Shown: positions 1-10,649 of the stretch, piece after piece
Numbering within the stretch: the first letter of the stretch is position 1
How the letters are laid out: the number at the start of each line of letters is the position of its first letter
Source: Baylisascaris procyonis
Lineage: Eukaryota; Nematoda; Chromadorea; Rhabditida; Ascarididae
Length of the DNA: 64,000 nt
Assembly (NCBI GenBank): GCA_037389465.1
Contig: JAZARR010000171.1
Coordinates: 2,728,001 to 2,792,000, forward strand
Direction of reading: 5' to 3'
Translations under genes and position numbers: made by a program
The notes under the pieces: model-generated
Seen by the model: the letters and a program-made list of their open reading frames with translations, nothing else
What the model was told of the DNA's origin: nothing
Databases searched by the model: none

Positions 1-328
1 AAGATTTTCTGCTTGGGAAGTAGATGGGAAGAAAGGGAGGAAGACGTCATCTTCGAATTAACGACTTTGGGAAATAAAAGTGACCATGGAGCATTATATT
101 TCTCATGGTTCCACTCGATTTCCAGGGTACATTTCACTAATCTGATCTCCCAAAAATTTCGAATCTAGGAGAAGGGGTTCATATGTATAAACTGAAAAGG
201 GTTTTCATATGCAGAAGATTTTTCCTTTAGAAATTCTATGGCTGCATGTGACTTTTGAGTTTTTACGATATTGTTCTGTCTCTTTGGCATAATTCCCTCG
301 ATGCAGCTCTCTGAAATGCGCTTTTCAG

Positions 329-472
329 AGTTGATAGGTCTCGAGGCGAGAGCTGTTTCTCCGATGTCAAATGATCATCTACGAAGGGAAGATATAGCGA
401 AAAGTGGTGGCAGTTCTAGAGATTTTTTTGCATCACCATCACCTATATCTTGCAATGCTGAACGGTTGAAAG
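329..472 (+). CDS. Exon of hypothetical acidic-motif protein
   Basis: The acceptor is CTTTTCAG at 321-328 and the donor GTTCGT begins at 473. The exon enters in phase 1 and leaves in phase 1. It encodes LIGLEARAVSPMSNDHLRRE and then a Ser-rich stretch ending NAERLK. The following exon continues the frame. Confidence 0.5.
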
Positions 473-3400
473 GTTCGTTTTTTTGTTTTTTGCGGGTAAT
501 AAACTCGAAATTTCAATGTTATCATTTTATAGGATCAAAGAGCATAGTTAAAGAGATAATTGAAATAAAATTGCAAATATTCTCTGTTCATAATTTTACG
601 GCTCTGTTTTATTAGTATAAGCATGAACGATTCGTTTCTCAAGTATTTTAATTAGTGATGAAGTGCGAATTTTTCTGCCTTTTCATTTCGTTTCTTACGA
701 TGATGTGCTTCTAATTTCTTTGAGGTCTTTTATTGTTGCTTTCGACAATTCGCATTGCGATTTTCGATCATAAATGAAAAAGGAACAACATTATTTAGTA
801 AGACGTTGTTTTGTTCATTTATTTTCTATATTTCACTTGCAGGTCCAATCAACACCGATGAAATTAGCAGATCAGATGTTGTAAACAGCTCGTCAGCTCT
901 TCATCGGGTAAACAAATTCAGATGCGTTTCTTTTCGAGTTTCTGTCTTCACATTATTGTTGGGATTATTGCGGAGATTTGAGAAGCACTAGTATCTTGCT
1001 ATGGAGGGAATGGGCCATACTGGTAATGACAGAGGCTGGAAGTGGTTTCACCTTTCTAGCTTTCACTCTATACTTTTTTTTGCTACAGAAATGTACGCAA
1101 TAGTCAGAACGAAGATACTGAATTCTTTCAGCCTGGGCCATGCAGGAATTTGTCAGAAACACTTCAAAGCGAACGAAGCGAATTGATGACTGCAGTAACC
1201 AGACGAAATAGTGCTTCCTCGAAAGAGGATAGCATCGGTAAGTATATATTATTAGCTCAGTTTTGCTCGAATAGTCCATGTCATTGTATTGTTCCTAGAG
1301 GAGTGCTTAAAGGAGTTGAATATGCGCTATTACCCAAGGTTCGGTTTTGGAAACTCGCACTTAATCCGGCCTTTTGCTGGAGCAGATTCGAATCCATCCC
1401 AATATATTCACTCAAAGTTGTTATGGTGGCAATGAGTTCATATAAATTGGTGGGGTCTGAACACTTGGTGTGTGGAGGGGAGAGGAGGGGCGGCATTACA
1501 GGAGGACTAGATTGGGGAAAGGATCTCGCCTGCTGCGGGCATGACAATATTTCCCCTTTATGTTTCCTCACTTCCTTCTCCCCCTCCACTGTTCATTCTT
1601 TCCCCGAAGATCAAATGAAAGTTTTGACTTTGTTTGGCCGGTTTATGATTTGTTTCAAACATTAAATGGAACATTCCGCCCTTTGAAGAAAATTCCACGT
1701 AATGTGCCTTGCATCTTTTGTGTTCACAGCTGACTCTAGAGGTACATGTAATCAGATGCCGAAAGGATAATGCAAGTCATTTATGGTTAGATGACCAATA
1801 GCGTAGGATAAGAAATGAACTGAAGAAGAAAGGAAGGACAGCACAATGGGAGAAAGGACTGACTTCAAGTAACTAGCCATTTCGTTGAAGCGCATAGGAA
1901 GGATGGCAAGCGGTTTGAAATAGGAGTATTATGGTGTTTCACTGGATTGACAGTTCTTTTTATCCTGTGCAGTCAATGAGGCCAGAACGGAAGTTTTTCA
2001 TGAGGGAGGAAAGCATTGATGTAGAACAAAGCTGGTAATGAAAAGGGGAGGGAGCATGAGGCAAAGTCTTGAAGTTCAAATTGGGATATCAGCGGGAACA
2101 TCTCCAACACTCCTTTCATTTCCGAACGAATAAATATGATCGAATGCTTTCAGATTCGTCAACGTGGGATGCGATTGATTTCGACGCAATTGACGCTGCA
2201 GTGATCAGCACCTCACATGGGCAGCAACAGTCAAACGTGAAGGTCACTGTGAATCAGTGTGGTGGAGTAATGCTTTCTGAGAGAACTACGGAACAGCAAG
2301 TGGTGACTCCAAATGAAACGAACATCTCTGAAAAGAAGACAGGAGTTGAGCACAGATTGGATGGTGAGTCAGTCAAGCATATTCTACCCATTGATGATTT
2401 CCTTTTTGTATTCTTTTCAATGAGTGCCAGCTAAGCATTTCTATTCCTATCTACCACTTTCCCAAACTACGTGTTTACTTAATTGTTGTATCAGACAACT
2501 GTGGGAAAGAAACGATACGCATCTTTTTGGGGAGGGTAAGCAATGAATGTGAGTTGTCAAGTCTACTGTTACTTCCGGTTTACCGTGCATCTGTTGAAGC
2601 TTCCGCTTCCCTTGCCTCTTCATTATATACAGCACTTCTGCAAAAAAAATTATATAAACTGCAAATTTCCACTGCATCTTATCTTAGGTTGTGCTGGTCA
2701 GCCTGTCAGACAATTCTAGCTTCTTTTTGAAGATTCTACCCACTCTTATATTTCAAACGCTCTGCCATTGTGGTCATTTTGCCTCGCCCTCCACCTCCAC
2801 TCCCAGTTTTTCGGCTTGATCGTATAGATCTAGGCAGTCCGGATATATTTAATCAAAATTTATTAGAATTCAGGGTTTTCCGACTTTAATTTCGAATCGG
2901 ACGAAGATGAAAATGTTGGAATAGACACGGTGACTTCATCGAATTTGGATCGACATGCGAAAGATAGTGAGGCAACGAATGTACATAAAGTCTGCACCGA
3001 GAAGGGAACATGCAGATCAGAAACGCATCGAAGCGGTGAGGCGTTCTATATTTCTAAGGGCGGCATTGCTTCGAATCGTTCTTTATTTCGTCTCTTTCTA
3101 GGCATTATGAGATACGACAAGATTCGTCTTGCTATGTCACAATAAGGTGCAGCTTTATGTCGTAAGCCTAGAAGATAAAACGGGGATATTTACACTTGGA
3201 ACGGTGTGCTAATGAATGCTGCGTTATCTATCGCTTCATGTAGCTGCTTGCCGCTAGGTAGGTTTCTGATCCTAAGGGTTCTATCCGCTATTCTTCTTAA
3301 ATCGCAAGTTCTGGGGCCTGCGTCTTATAGATCACGACCGATATCACTTGAAGTGAAAGATAGATACATTCATTTCAGGTGGAGGAAATGATCGAAAAGT

Positions 3401-5130
3401 GCAAAATTCGATTAATTTATCAAAACAGGTAAAGCAATCAAATGCGGTCACCAAAGTATCGGAAAGACAACAAGAAGAGATGAAAAATCATATATCGAAA
3501 GGTAATAGATGATTTGCTTTTATTTCTTTTAAGCACGCTTTTTTGCTGTGTCCTCGTTTCGTTCTTTTTTAGGGAGAAAGGAGGAGAGGAAGAGATGACT
3601 TTGTTTTATATCATAAAAGTTCATTCATAGGGCTCGGGAGCATACTGGTCCCCCTATATGTGGGGAGAGGGTTAATGAAAGTTAATCTTAAAATTAAATG
3701 GACTTATAAACTTGCCAAAATTTTTTGTGTGGAGAGGATGTGTAGTTGAGGATGCTTTATTAAGTTGTCCCATGTGGAAAGTTGTAGGTGGGGTAAGTGT
3801 CCGAAGCAGCATCCGGTAAGTGAAAGCGAAAAAATATCTACTATCTTGAACTTTTTTGCGTTGTTCAAATTGAATGATCGATTGTGCATCGGAGGGGGAT
3901 TTACGATCAATAAGGGATTGAATCGTGGTAGGAGTTCATAAATCAAGCAATTATTCACCGCTGGTTGTGGGAGGCACATAGATTTAACGTTACGGTTACT
4001 GATTGATCTCTCCTTGATATTTTTTTCTCTGGAAGTATCCTGGGGTTCGGAAACCCAGCTCCATACGCTTGGATTCCGCAATTTTTTAAATATCAGTTTT
4101 CTTCTGTAACTGAACCTTCGGGGTTTGAATGGCCGATCTGAGAAATACAGAGATCGTCATCAGTTTTCACCGAAAACCAAGGAATCATTAAATGAAAATA
4201 GCAGCTGACGTGTCGCATACCTAAACTGAATCATTTATTGCAGCTTTTAACCAAGGCACGGTTAAGTTGGCTTTTTTTCGATCCAAAGTTTTGAAAATTT
4301 TGCTCCCGCCCAAACTTGAGAGCTGTTAAATTGTTTCGAGAGCCTGTAAGGCATGTTAAATGCAGCCTCCTTCATCGTCGTATCCGAATCTAGAATCGGA
4401 TCGCGAGCTGCTGCCATCCCCACCCTCCTTCCTTCTCTCTTTGGGAATGTTGTGAAGATGTTTATTCATCTCTTCATATTGTGTTTTCGAAAGTCACTGG
4501 CTTGCACCTGGTAATGTTTCCACTCAGATCTCTTGCGCATATTTTAGTAGACGAAAAATTTGTTTGTTTCTAGAATTCTCGGCCTTTACTTTCGAATCGG
4601 ATGACGAAGAAGAGGGAGTTGAAGAAAATATGCATACAATGCCAAGTATCAGCTCAACAATACCCACGAAAGCAAACACTACCCGAGCATCTATCACTGC
4701 GAAGAACAACACTATTAAAAGTGAGCTTATTGTTATTTTTATATGGTCTTATTCCTTTGGTAATTCATACTTGCCTTCACTAGAGCAATAGGTTCATGGT
4801 TTTTTACGCCACTTACACACAATTAGACTATATCAATAGTGAAAGAATTCGATAAGATGAGACGAGAGGAAAAACAAGACGAACAAGGTCAACATGGTTT
4901 TATTAATGACTTTGGAACGATGACGCTCACTTATTTTGGATGACTATAAGACCAAAGAAAGGTTTGTTCTAATATGGTTATACCGCATACTGTCCACAGA
5001 ATATTTCTATTTTGAATAGTAATTTTGCGAAAATAATATTTTCCTTTCTAATTATTCGCATACGAAATTACTCTATTGTATTTTTCAGATTTTTCGTTAT
5101 TTAATTTCGAATCGGATGAAGATGAAGAAG
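329..5130 (+). CDS. Hypothetical acidic-motif repeat protein, 5' partial, eight exons
   Basis: I do not recognise the family. Eight exons can be joined without frame conflict: 329-472, 843-907, 1132-1237, 2154-2363, 2874-3035, 3379-3501, 4574-4720 and 5089-5130. From 2154 onward every exon is phase 1 at both ends. The encoded protein is hydrophilic, rich in Ser, Thr, Asn, Glu and Lys, with no membrane segment, and looks disordered. Exons starting at 2874, 4574 and 5089 each open with a version of the same block: GFSDFNFESDEDE, EFSAFTFESDDEEE and NFSLFNFESDEDEE. A looser relative (STWDAIDFDAID) opens the exon at 2154. Aromatic residues followed by an acidic Ser-Asp cluster suggest a short linear binding motif with casein kinase 2-type sites; this is inference. 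No start codon was found, so the gene probably begins left of the window. The frame is open from base 1 to 162, and an exon ending near 51-100 is possible. Confidence 0.6.
843..907 (+). CDS. Exon of hypothetical acidic-motif protein
   Basis: The acceptor is CACTTGCAG and the donor GTAAAC starts at 908. The exon encodes PINTDEISRSDVVNSSSALH plus Arg and ends in phase 0, which fits the acceptor at 1131. Confidence 0.5.
1132..1237 (+). CDS. Exon of hypothetical acidic-motif protein
   Basis: The acceptor TTCTTTCAG ends at 1131 and a strong GTAAGT donor starts at 1238. Phase 0 in, phase 1 out. It encodes a Ser/Arg/Glu-rich segment starting PGPCRNLSETLQSERSELM. Reading past the donor stays open to 1665, but that extension has intron composition. 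Confidence 0.55.
2154..2363 (+). CDS. Exon of hypothetical acidic-motif protein (first, degenerate motif copy)
   Basis: The acceptor is GCTTTCAG and the donor GTGAGT starts at 2364. The exon is 210 nt, phase 1 at both ends. It opens with SSTWDAIDFDAIDAAV, a degenerate relative of the aromatic/acidic block in the exons at 2874, 4574 and 5089, and continues in Gln/Thr/Glu-rich sequence. Confidence 0.6.
2874..3035 (+). CDS. Exon with first clear FESDED motif
   Basis: The acceptor AATTCAG ends at 2873 and the donor GTGAGG starts at 3036. The exon is 162 nt and phase 1 at both ends. It opens with GFSDFNFESDEDENVGIDT and continues as polar sequence with two Cys residues. Confidence 0.65.
3379..3501 (+). 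CDS. Exon of hypothetical acidic-motif protein (linker)
   Basis: The acceptor is CATTTCAG and the donor GTAATA starts at 3502. The exon is 123 nt, phase 1 at both ends. It encodes a basic, Asn/Gln-rich linker ending SERQQEEMKNHISK. An internal GTAAAG at 3429 could act as an alternative donor, but its use would break the phase. Confidence 0.55.
4574..4720 (+). CDS. Exon with second FESDDE motif
   Basis: The acceptor TTTCTAG ends at 4573 and the donor GTGAGC starts at 4721. The exon is 147 nt, phase 1 at both ends. It opens with EFSAFTFESDDEEEGVEEN and ends in a Thr/Ser/Lys-rich tail. Confidence 0.65.
5089..5130 (+). CDS. 42-nt microexon encoding third FESDED motif
   Basis: The acceptor TTTTTCAG ends at 5088 and the donor GTGAGC starts at 5131. 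The exon is 42 nt, phase 1 at both ends. It encodes almost only the motif NFSLFNFESDEDEE. Because it is symmetric it can be skipped or included without changing frame. Confidence 0.65.
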
Positions 5131-5319
5131 GTGAGCTTTTAGATGGGTCTTTGAAGTACTCAATACCCGCTAAAACAGGATTTCACTAAAGAATCGTTTA
5201 TTGATAAAAAGGAGGATTGAAAGCTATTGGTTATTACTTCGAAATTTTTCATTTGGTTTTAATTGAAAATATCTGAGAAGTTGCACATTTAACTGAGCTA
5301 CTCAAATGTTTAGTTAACT

Positions 5320-5475
5320 TCATTTAAATAAATTATTTTTATTACTTTATTGTTTTACTTTATTCAAATTACTTTACTATTTTACTTTATTATTTTTATT
5401 ACTTAATAAATTATTTTATAAATTCATATTACTTATTTTATGAATTGTTTAGTTCACTTCGTTTAATCATATTAC
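5320..5475. repeat. AT-rich degenerate repeat of TTACTTTATT units
   Basis: Successive variants of TTTACTTTATT and TTACTTATTTTATG fill about 150 bases of intron. The units are imperfect and no gene-like content is seen. Confidence 0.6.
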
Positions 5476-6164
5476 TTACTTTATAGCTTGGGAATGTTTA
5501 GTTATTGGTGAACGGTTATCGAGTAATTTTATGCAGATTAGAGTTTAACTGTTTATGGAGAGGCCTAATAATAGGAGTAATATTTAAAATGTTCGTAATG
5601 ATGTTATCGCGAATAATAGCAACGATTTCTTATCTTTTGACAGCAAATATCTTGAAGGAAATGATTCTGAACAATTTGCAACTGAATAATGATTAATGGA
5701 ATTTTCATAAAGCGGATTGTTTGGGTGAGAACGAGAGTATTTAAAAGTTTTTTAAGTTTATCTTTTTCATACTACAGAGAATGTTTACTCCTCTCGATTT
5801 GAGTGTTTATTAAAAATAACGCAACAGATACTCAGAATTAGTAATTACTGTAATTTTCATTGTAGAGCCTATCTCACTGTCAATTTTAGAGCATTATCAT
5901 TTTAAGGTCACAGATGGGAAGGAGGGGAGGGGGTTACGCTGTGAAACGTTTGTCATTTAAATGCGGGGCCTTTTAAACTTATTTATTTCTTTAATTTTTG
6001 GAACATTTCTTGAACTTCTTCAACGTTTTTGCAAGAAACGCTGATCGTAGAGTGATGGTGGCAAGTGGCTGATGAAAAAAAGCGGAAAGAGTGTTCCAAG
6101 GACCGTATAGTCATCGACTGTTCGTTGCTACGGAGTCAAGTGAATTTTGAAAAATTGTTTTCAG

Positions 6165-6508
6165 GATGTCAGTTGAGGACGGCAATGCCTACCAGCAACA
6201 TGTACGTGCCAATTTTCTTTCCTTTTTCTCTGCTCTATTTACATATACCTTTTAGGTTTCTTGAGGATTTCATTACAGCTGTCATTATTAACAGGTTTGC
6301 CTCCCCTTCTCGGCAAGGGGGTATGATAGGAACTACCTTTAATAAACTTGTGCATTTGTGTTAATTGAGGGATTAACGACGATTTAATGATTCTGAGCAG
6401 TTTCTAACACGGTTAAGATGCAATACAGGTGCGGTTTTTACCTCATACAGGTTTTGTCTGTTGGAGGTTATTATGGAAGACTGACGGTTGGCGTCACTCG
6501 CTTTTTCG
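6165..6508 (+). CDS. Possible further exons of the acidic-motif gene (6165-6201, 6256-6294, 6429-6508)
   Basis: Three short blocks with acceptors TTTTCAG, CTTTTAG and ATACAG chain in phase after the exon ending at 5130. They read GCQLRTAMPTSN, MFLEDFITAVIINR and CGFYLIQVLSVGGYYGRL followed by TVGVTRFFG. Donors are GTACGT, GTTTGC and the weak GTTAAA. The last block is open and hydrophobic, but no clean continuation was found downstream. An alternative is that 6165-6201 is part of a longer open frame starting near 6065. Treat this as a weak prediction. Confidence 0.27.
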
Positions 6509-6577
6509 GTTAAAATGGGGTTTTGTACGAAAAAATTTTTATTCTCCTCTCTGTTTTTTTTGGACAGAGGGAAATAG

Positions 6578-6620
6578 AGGGAGAGAGAGAGAGAAAGAGA
6601 GAGATAGATAGATAGAAAGA
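6578..6620. repeat. (GA)n/(GATA)n microsatellite
   Basis: A run of GAGAGA passes into GATA repeats. It lies in a probable intron. Confidence 0.9.
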
Positions 6621-6920
6621 GCCCAGAAAGTTATTACCAAATTGCTTGCTTAGATCGGCTAGCTCGTTTCAACATTCACAGAGGAACAGCTGAAGAACGA
6701 AGAATGAACGCAACTGTAAATAACCTCTGTGTTTTTATTTTTTATTCTTCTTCACTGAAAGAATTGCTCTATATCATTGTTATATATTGCACTGCAACAC
6801 AGGTTTATTCTGCCATTATGCTTTTGAACGACTGAAATTTATTTTAGATGAATATAGTTGAGGTAGTTTTGCAGTATAGTGTAGTAAATTTACCTCGTAT
6901 GTTTTCCTGTATTTTATTTA

Positions 6921-6925
6921 CTTGT

Positions 6926-6976
<51 letters not shown>

Positions 6977-6978
6977 TT
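6921..6978. repeat. (TTTA)n microsatellite
   Basis: About 14 copies of the tetranucleotide TTTA. Read on the minus strand this is an (AAAT)n tail lying directly downstream of the GC-rich block at 6979-7170. Confidence 0.95.
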
Positions 6979-7170
6979 CCAATGAACAGAACATTCATTA
7001 CGAATACATATCTCTTCATATCGCTTCCACCTGCTCTGACCCAATGCCTTTCTGGTCCACTTGGCTCTTGATGCCTTTAGGTCGGCCTGTCTTTCTTGCA
7101 GATCGGTCGCTTGAAGGTTGGGGCTTAGGCTCGTCTCCTGCCCGTCGGAGGCTGACGATCCTTTCCTGTA
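6921..7170 (-). mobile_element. Candidate 3' fragment of a non-LTR retroelement with (AAAT)n tail
   Basis: The minus strand reads as one open frame of roughly 60 codons, much richer in GC than its surroundings. It contains DLQERQADLKASRAKWTRKA and then KRYEEICIRNECSVHWNK, a stop, and the (AAAT)n tract. A short coding end followed by a simple-repeat tail is how many non-LTR elements terminate. No reverse-transcriptase motif is present in the piece, so the class is inference. Confidence 0.35.
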
Positions 7171-10100
7171 GAGTATAGTAAATTTTTTATGCGATGTAGT
7201 ATAGTAAAATAGTAAAATAGATTCACCTGCTATTACCTTTAATTTATTTCAGTAGTAATTCTTTAAATGGGCGTGAAGCTAATGCAGCAAATATGGCAAA
7301 TGAGATAACAAACTTTGTTGAAGATGATTGTGATCTGGATGCAACTATATTTGATTGATGCTTTTTGTATGCTCACATTGTGCTGCTTGAAAATTTCGAT
7401 GTTTGATTTGTTACAGTTTTTGTAACTGTAGTGGTTATCAATGTTTTTTTTTTTCAAGGTGTGAATAGATTTTCAGGGAATTTTCTGGAATACTACATAA
7501 GTGTTTAATGAGTAAATTTGAGGTGGCATTAAAATATAAAGAGGAACGGTTGATTATACTCGATTTGAATGCTCCTTTCCAAGGGTGCTCATTATCGCCT
7601 TGCTGAACTGTAGAGGGAATAATTCACTTTTGAAGAGGTATGTTTTTGTCACCAATGTTCACTATATATCACCGAAATTTCATAAAACTTTCTGAAAAGA
7701 GAAATGGGGTGGAGGTTGGGGAAAATATGTGTATTAATGTCTTTAGTGGTAATCACCTTGCTGTTCAGTAACTTATTTTTCAATGTACTGCTATGTGTTT
7801 ATCCTGTAATTTTGCCAACCACCATATCATATGCCTAAAATGTTGTATTAGGTCATTGAAAAGTCGATTTGTTTTTGAACGAATTAAGAGGTGGTCATTT
7901 CAGCCGTATGTTTATAATGAAACGAAACTTTGACAGATTTCTCTGAACGAACGTAAATATAGCCGTTGAAAAATAAGAATATCTTAGCGAATGCTGATAC
8001 AATTGAAAAATTCGTAATTTTGTTGAGGACATTCTATTTCAGTTTTAGTTATAAACGCCTTAATCATATTTTGTGCCTTTTATTATTTCTATTGCATGTA
8101 TGTGATGTGACCCTCAGGGGATATGATTTTTTACACTTAAGCTGTAAAGCGGTTGTGGTAATTTAGTCATAGAACAACTTTTTGGGTAGTTGCTCTAATC
8201 TTACATTCGAGTTCGGGCTGTTGGGTATCTGCCTCCTTACTTTTGGGGAAAACGTATCGTTTTAACGAGGAACTGACAAACTTTGAATGAAACGATCCGT
8301 TGCAATTTTTTAGCTTTAAAGTTTAACTAAGAAATCCAAGAAAAGTTTTTAGAGTATTCATTAGACAGTTTTGAAGCATATTCTAGTAAAAATGCATTAA
8401 ACGGGTACCTTTAATCTCTCAAACATTCCACTCGACCGTTCCTTTTGAATATATTGCGACATGCTATTACGTAGCTAGCACATTTAATTGATGAAGCGGG
8501 ACCGGAATATAAGTATTACTGCCGTCTATCAGTGCCCACTAATGAAAGAATCCTACGATAATGGATATCACATCTTCCTATGAAGGGGCTTAACTTGCAA
8601 ATACTACTGTATATAACTGTCATTTAGTGGGTCATTTCTGACCTAATTGTGAGGCTATCATTCGCCTTATTTGATTTATATTTGTCTTCCTTAAATTTTT
8701 TATATCATTTTAAAGTTTTTTTTAAATCTAGTCTGCTCAACGTATTCAGTTGGGATTCTTATGATTTGCTTTGTAAATTTCATATCCTCACAATTAATTT
8801 CAAATTGTTGAGTTTTTAATTCTGCTACGCAAATCATTTTTTGAAATGTTCTATTCATTCCCGAAAGTTGATTTGCACGTGAACGATAAAGATATAACGA
8901 TTTCTATAGTGTATTTGTGCTTGGCATTATGATGCATGTTTGGTTTATACTTTGATTTATGCAAATCAAGAGTGTAGGATTTAGTATTACGTTGATATTT
9001 TTGAGTAATAAGGTAAAGCGTGAGAAAGTTTTTGCAAACTGTCTTACACGTACGCCTAGAAGAGGCACCGCATGGATTATGAACGAGCGATACCGCCTTA
9101 TTTGTTCAGGAATAAAAACGTTGAACTCTCTAAGCTACTGTGCTACAGTGGAAAGAGATTTGAGGACAGAGATTAGGCAAAATTTAAAAGAATATTGCGA
9201 AATCTTTAAAGCCAAACGTAAACTGGGCTAGAGCCAAGTTTTACTGCAACATCAACTTCCTTTAAAACATACAATTGATATCAACTGTGGGGGTTATCGA
9301 TATGTTTTGAGCGTAGTAAGTAATGGATTGAGGTTTGGGAACAAAAATTATTGCTCATTGCAGTGATTGTTATATAGCATAGAGGCAGAACAGATATGTT
9401 CTGATTGGTTTTTAAAATTTTTCTGTTTATGAATTCGTTTACTCGCAGTCTTACTCTTCATAGTCATGCTACAACAGAAGCAGCACATATACAATATACA
9501 CGAATTTTTCGTGCCTATGAATGACTACTAGGTGACAAGAAGTCGAAGGTGACCGAAGAAACCTGCCGAAACTTTTGGATACTAATCGAGATGACTGCGG
9601 TGAAACAGTCCAAGTAGAGGGTTGTTTTTTAAGAAGCAGTGTTCATGGCCGAACTGCTTCCCTTCGCTTCTTCCTTCCAGCGGAGACAGGGGAAGGAGAG
9701 GACAGCTAATCGAACGGATCAGACTTCATCAAAAATTCTGTCGGCCTTCTAAAGCGCTAAAAATTGTCGCACTGGAAATTGAGTGAAGTGGGAACAGCGA
9801 TATACCTTCCTGAGTAATAGCTAAAAGACGAGGGAAGTGAGAGTGCGTTCCGATCCGTTCATCCCCATGTCTCCGTTTGGCTAGACAAAACGGTGGGTAT
9901 ATGTGCACCGTTAGCTTTTAAACACTTCTTTTGAGCATGCGACGTTTCTTTTTATTTTTTTATTCTGCCTTCATTAACTCCGAGTGCTCTGAGTTTCTCC
10001 GACAGGCATTTTTATTGAAGCTGAAGAGCATTTTCTTCAAATTGTCGGATTTTCCCCATGAAATTTACTTGAGCTCTCCGGATCGATAGTCTCTAATATC

Positions 10101-10530
10101 CGATGTGTTTTTTATAAACGCTAACGGCTACCAAGAACGAATTTATAATATTCTACTGTATAGTAATCTGGCTGTTGCCACAGCTACAATCACAATTCCT
10201 ATACTTGCAGTAAATTAGTTCTTTCTCCATTCCATAGTGAATTTGTCAACGATCTAGAAGACACCATGCAATGCTTTTAAATTAGCAATAATCCAACGAA
10301 CTAGTTCCATAAAATTCAACGTGTTTTCTAATGTTTTCAGACAAAACAAGACCCGCTTCGTTTTGCATTGCTTGATGTGCGACACTGTTTCGAAAACGCT
10401 TTCACATTTTAAAAGTGAAATATTGGATTTATTTTTCTTCACCACTTTTTTAATATCCTTTTCCATTTCTTGCTTGATGACGACTTCTTGCATATGTATT
10501 TTCACGTTTGTCTCCTTGTGTTCTTTTTAG

Positions 10531-10649
10531 GAAGCCACAAGAGCTATCGTAATGAAGTTTTAGGACGTGCGTTTGCCTTGGTCCAACATCCTAAACTGAT
10601 CGCCTGCACAGATTATGCAAACCTTAAACATGCTGTAGAATTTGCATAT
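10531..10649 (+). CDS. Exon, hypothetical protein 3' portion
   Basis: The acceptor TTCTTTTTAG ends at 10530 and the donor GTACGT starts at 10650. It enters in phase 1 and leaves in phase 0. It encodes KLIACTDYANLKHAVEFAY at its end. Confidence 0.45.

Larger units (their letters stand above)
6509..10530 (+). other. Long stretch without confident exons
   Basis: Apart from the (TTTA)n/retroelement block this is AT-rich sequence that I read as intron or intergenic DNA. One open frame at 8959-9231 contains a basic, protein-like run (IMNERYRLICSGIKTLNSL) but has no convincing splice sites or recognisable family. The 9540-9900 part is richer in GC and may be another repeat fragment. Confidence 0.4.

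Noticed and set aside
1384..1402. GATTCGAATCC resembling a tRNA B box
   Set aside because: No A box at the right distance upstream and no cloverleaf stem could be drawn.
1238..1665. Continuation of the exon at 1132 as a 171-codon open frame
   Set aside because: A strong GTAAGT donor at 1238 ends the coding stretch and the sequence after it has intron composition. The exon at 2154 continues in phase from that donor.
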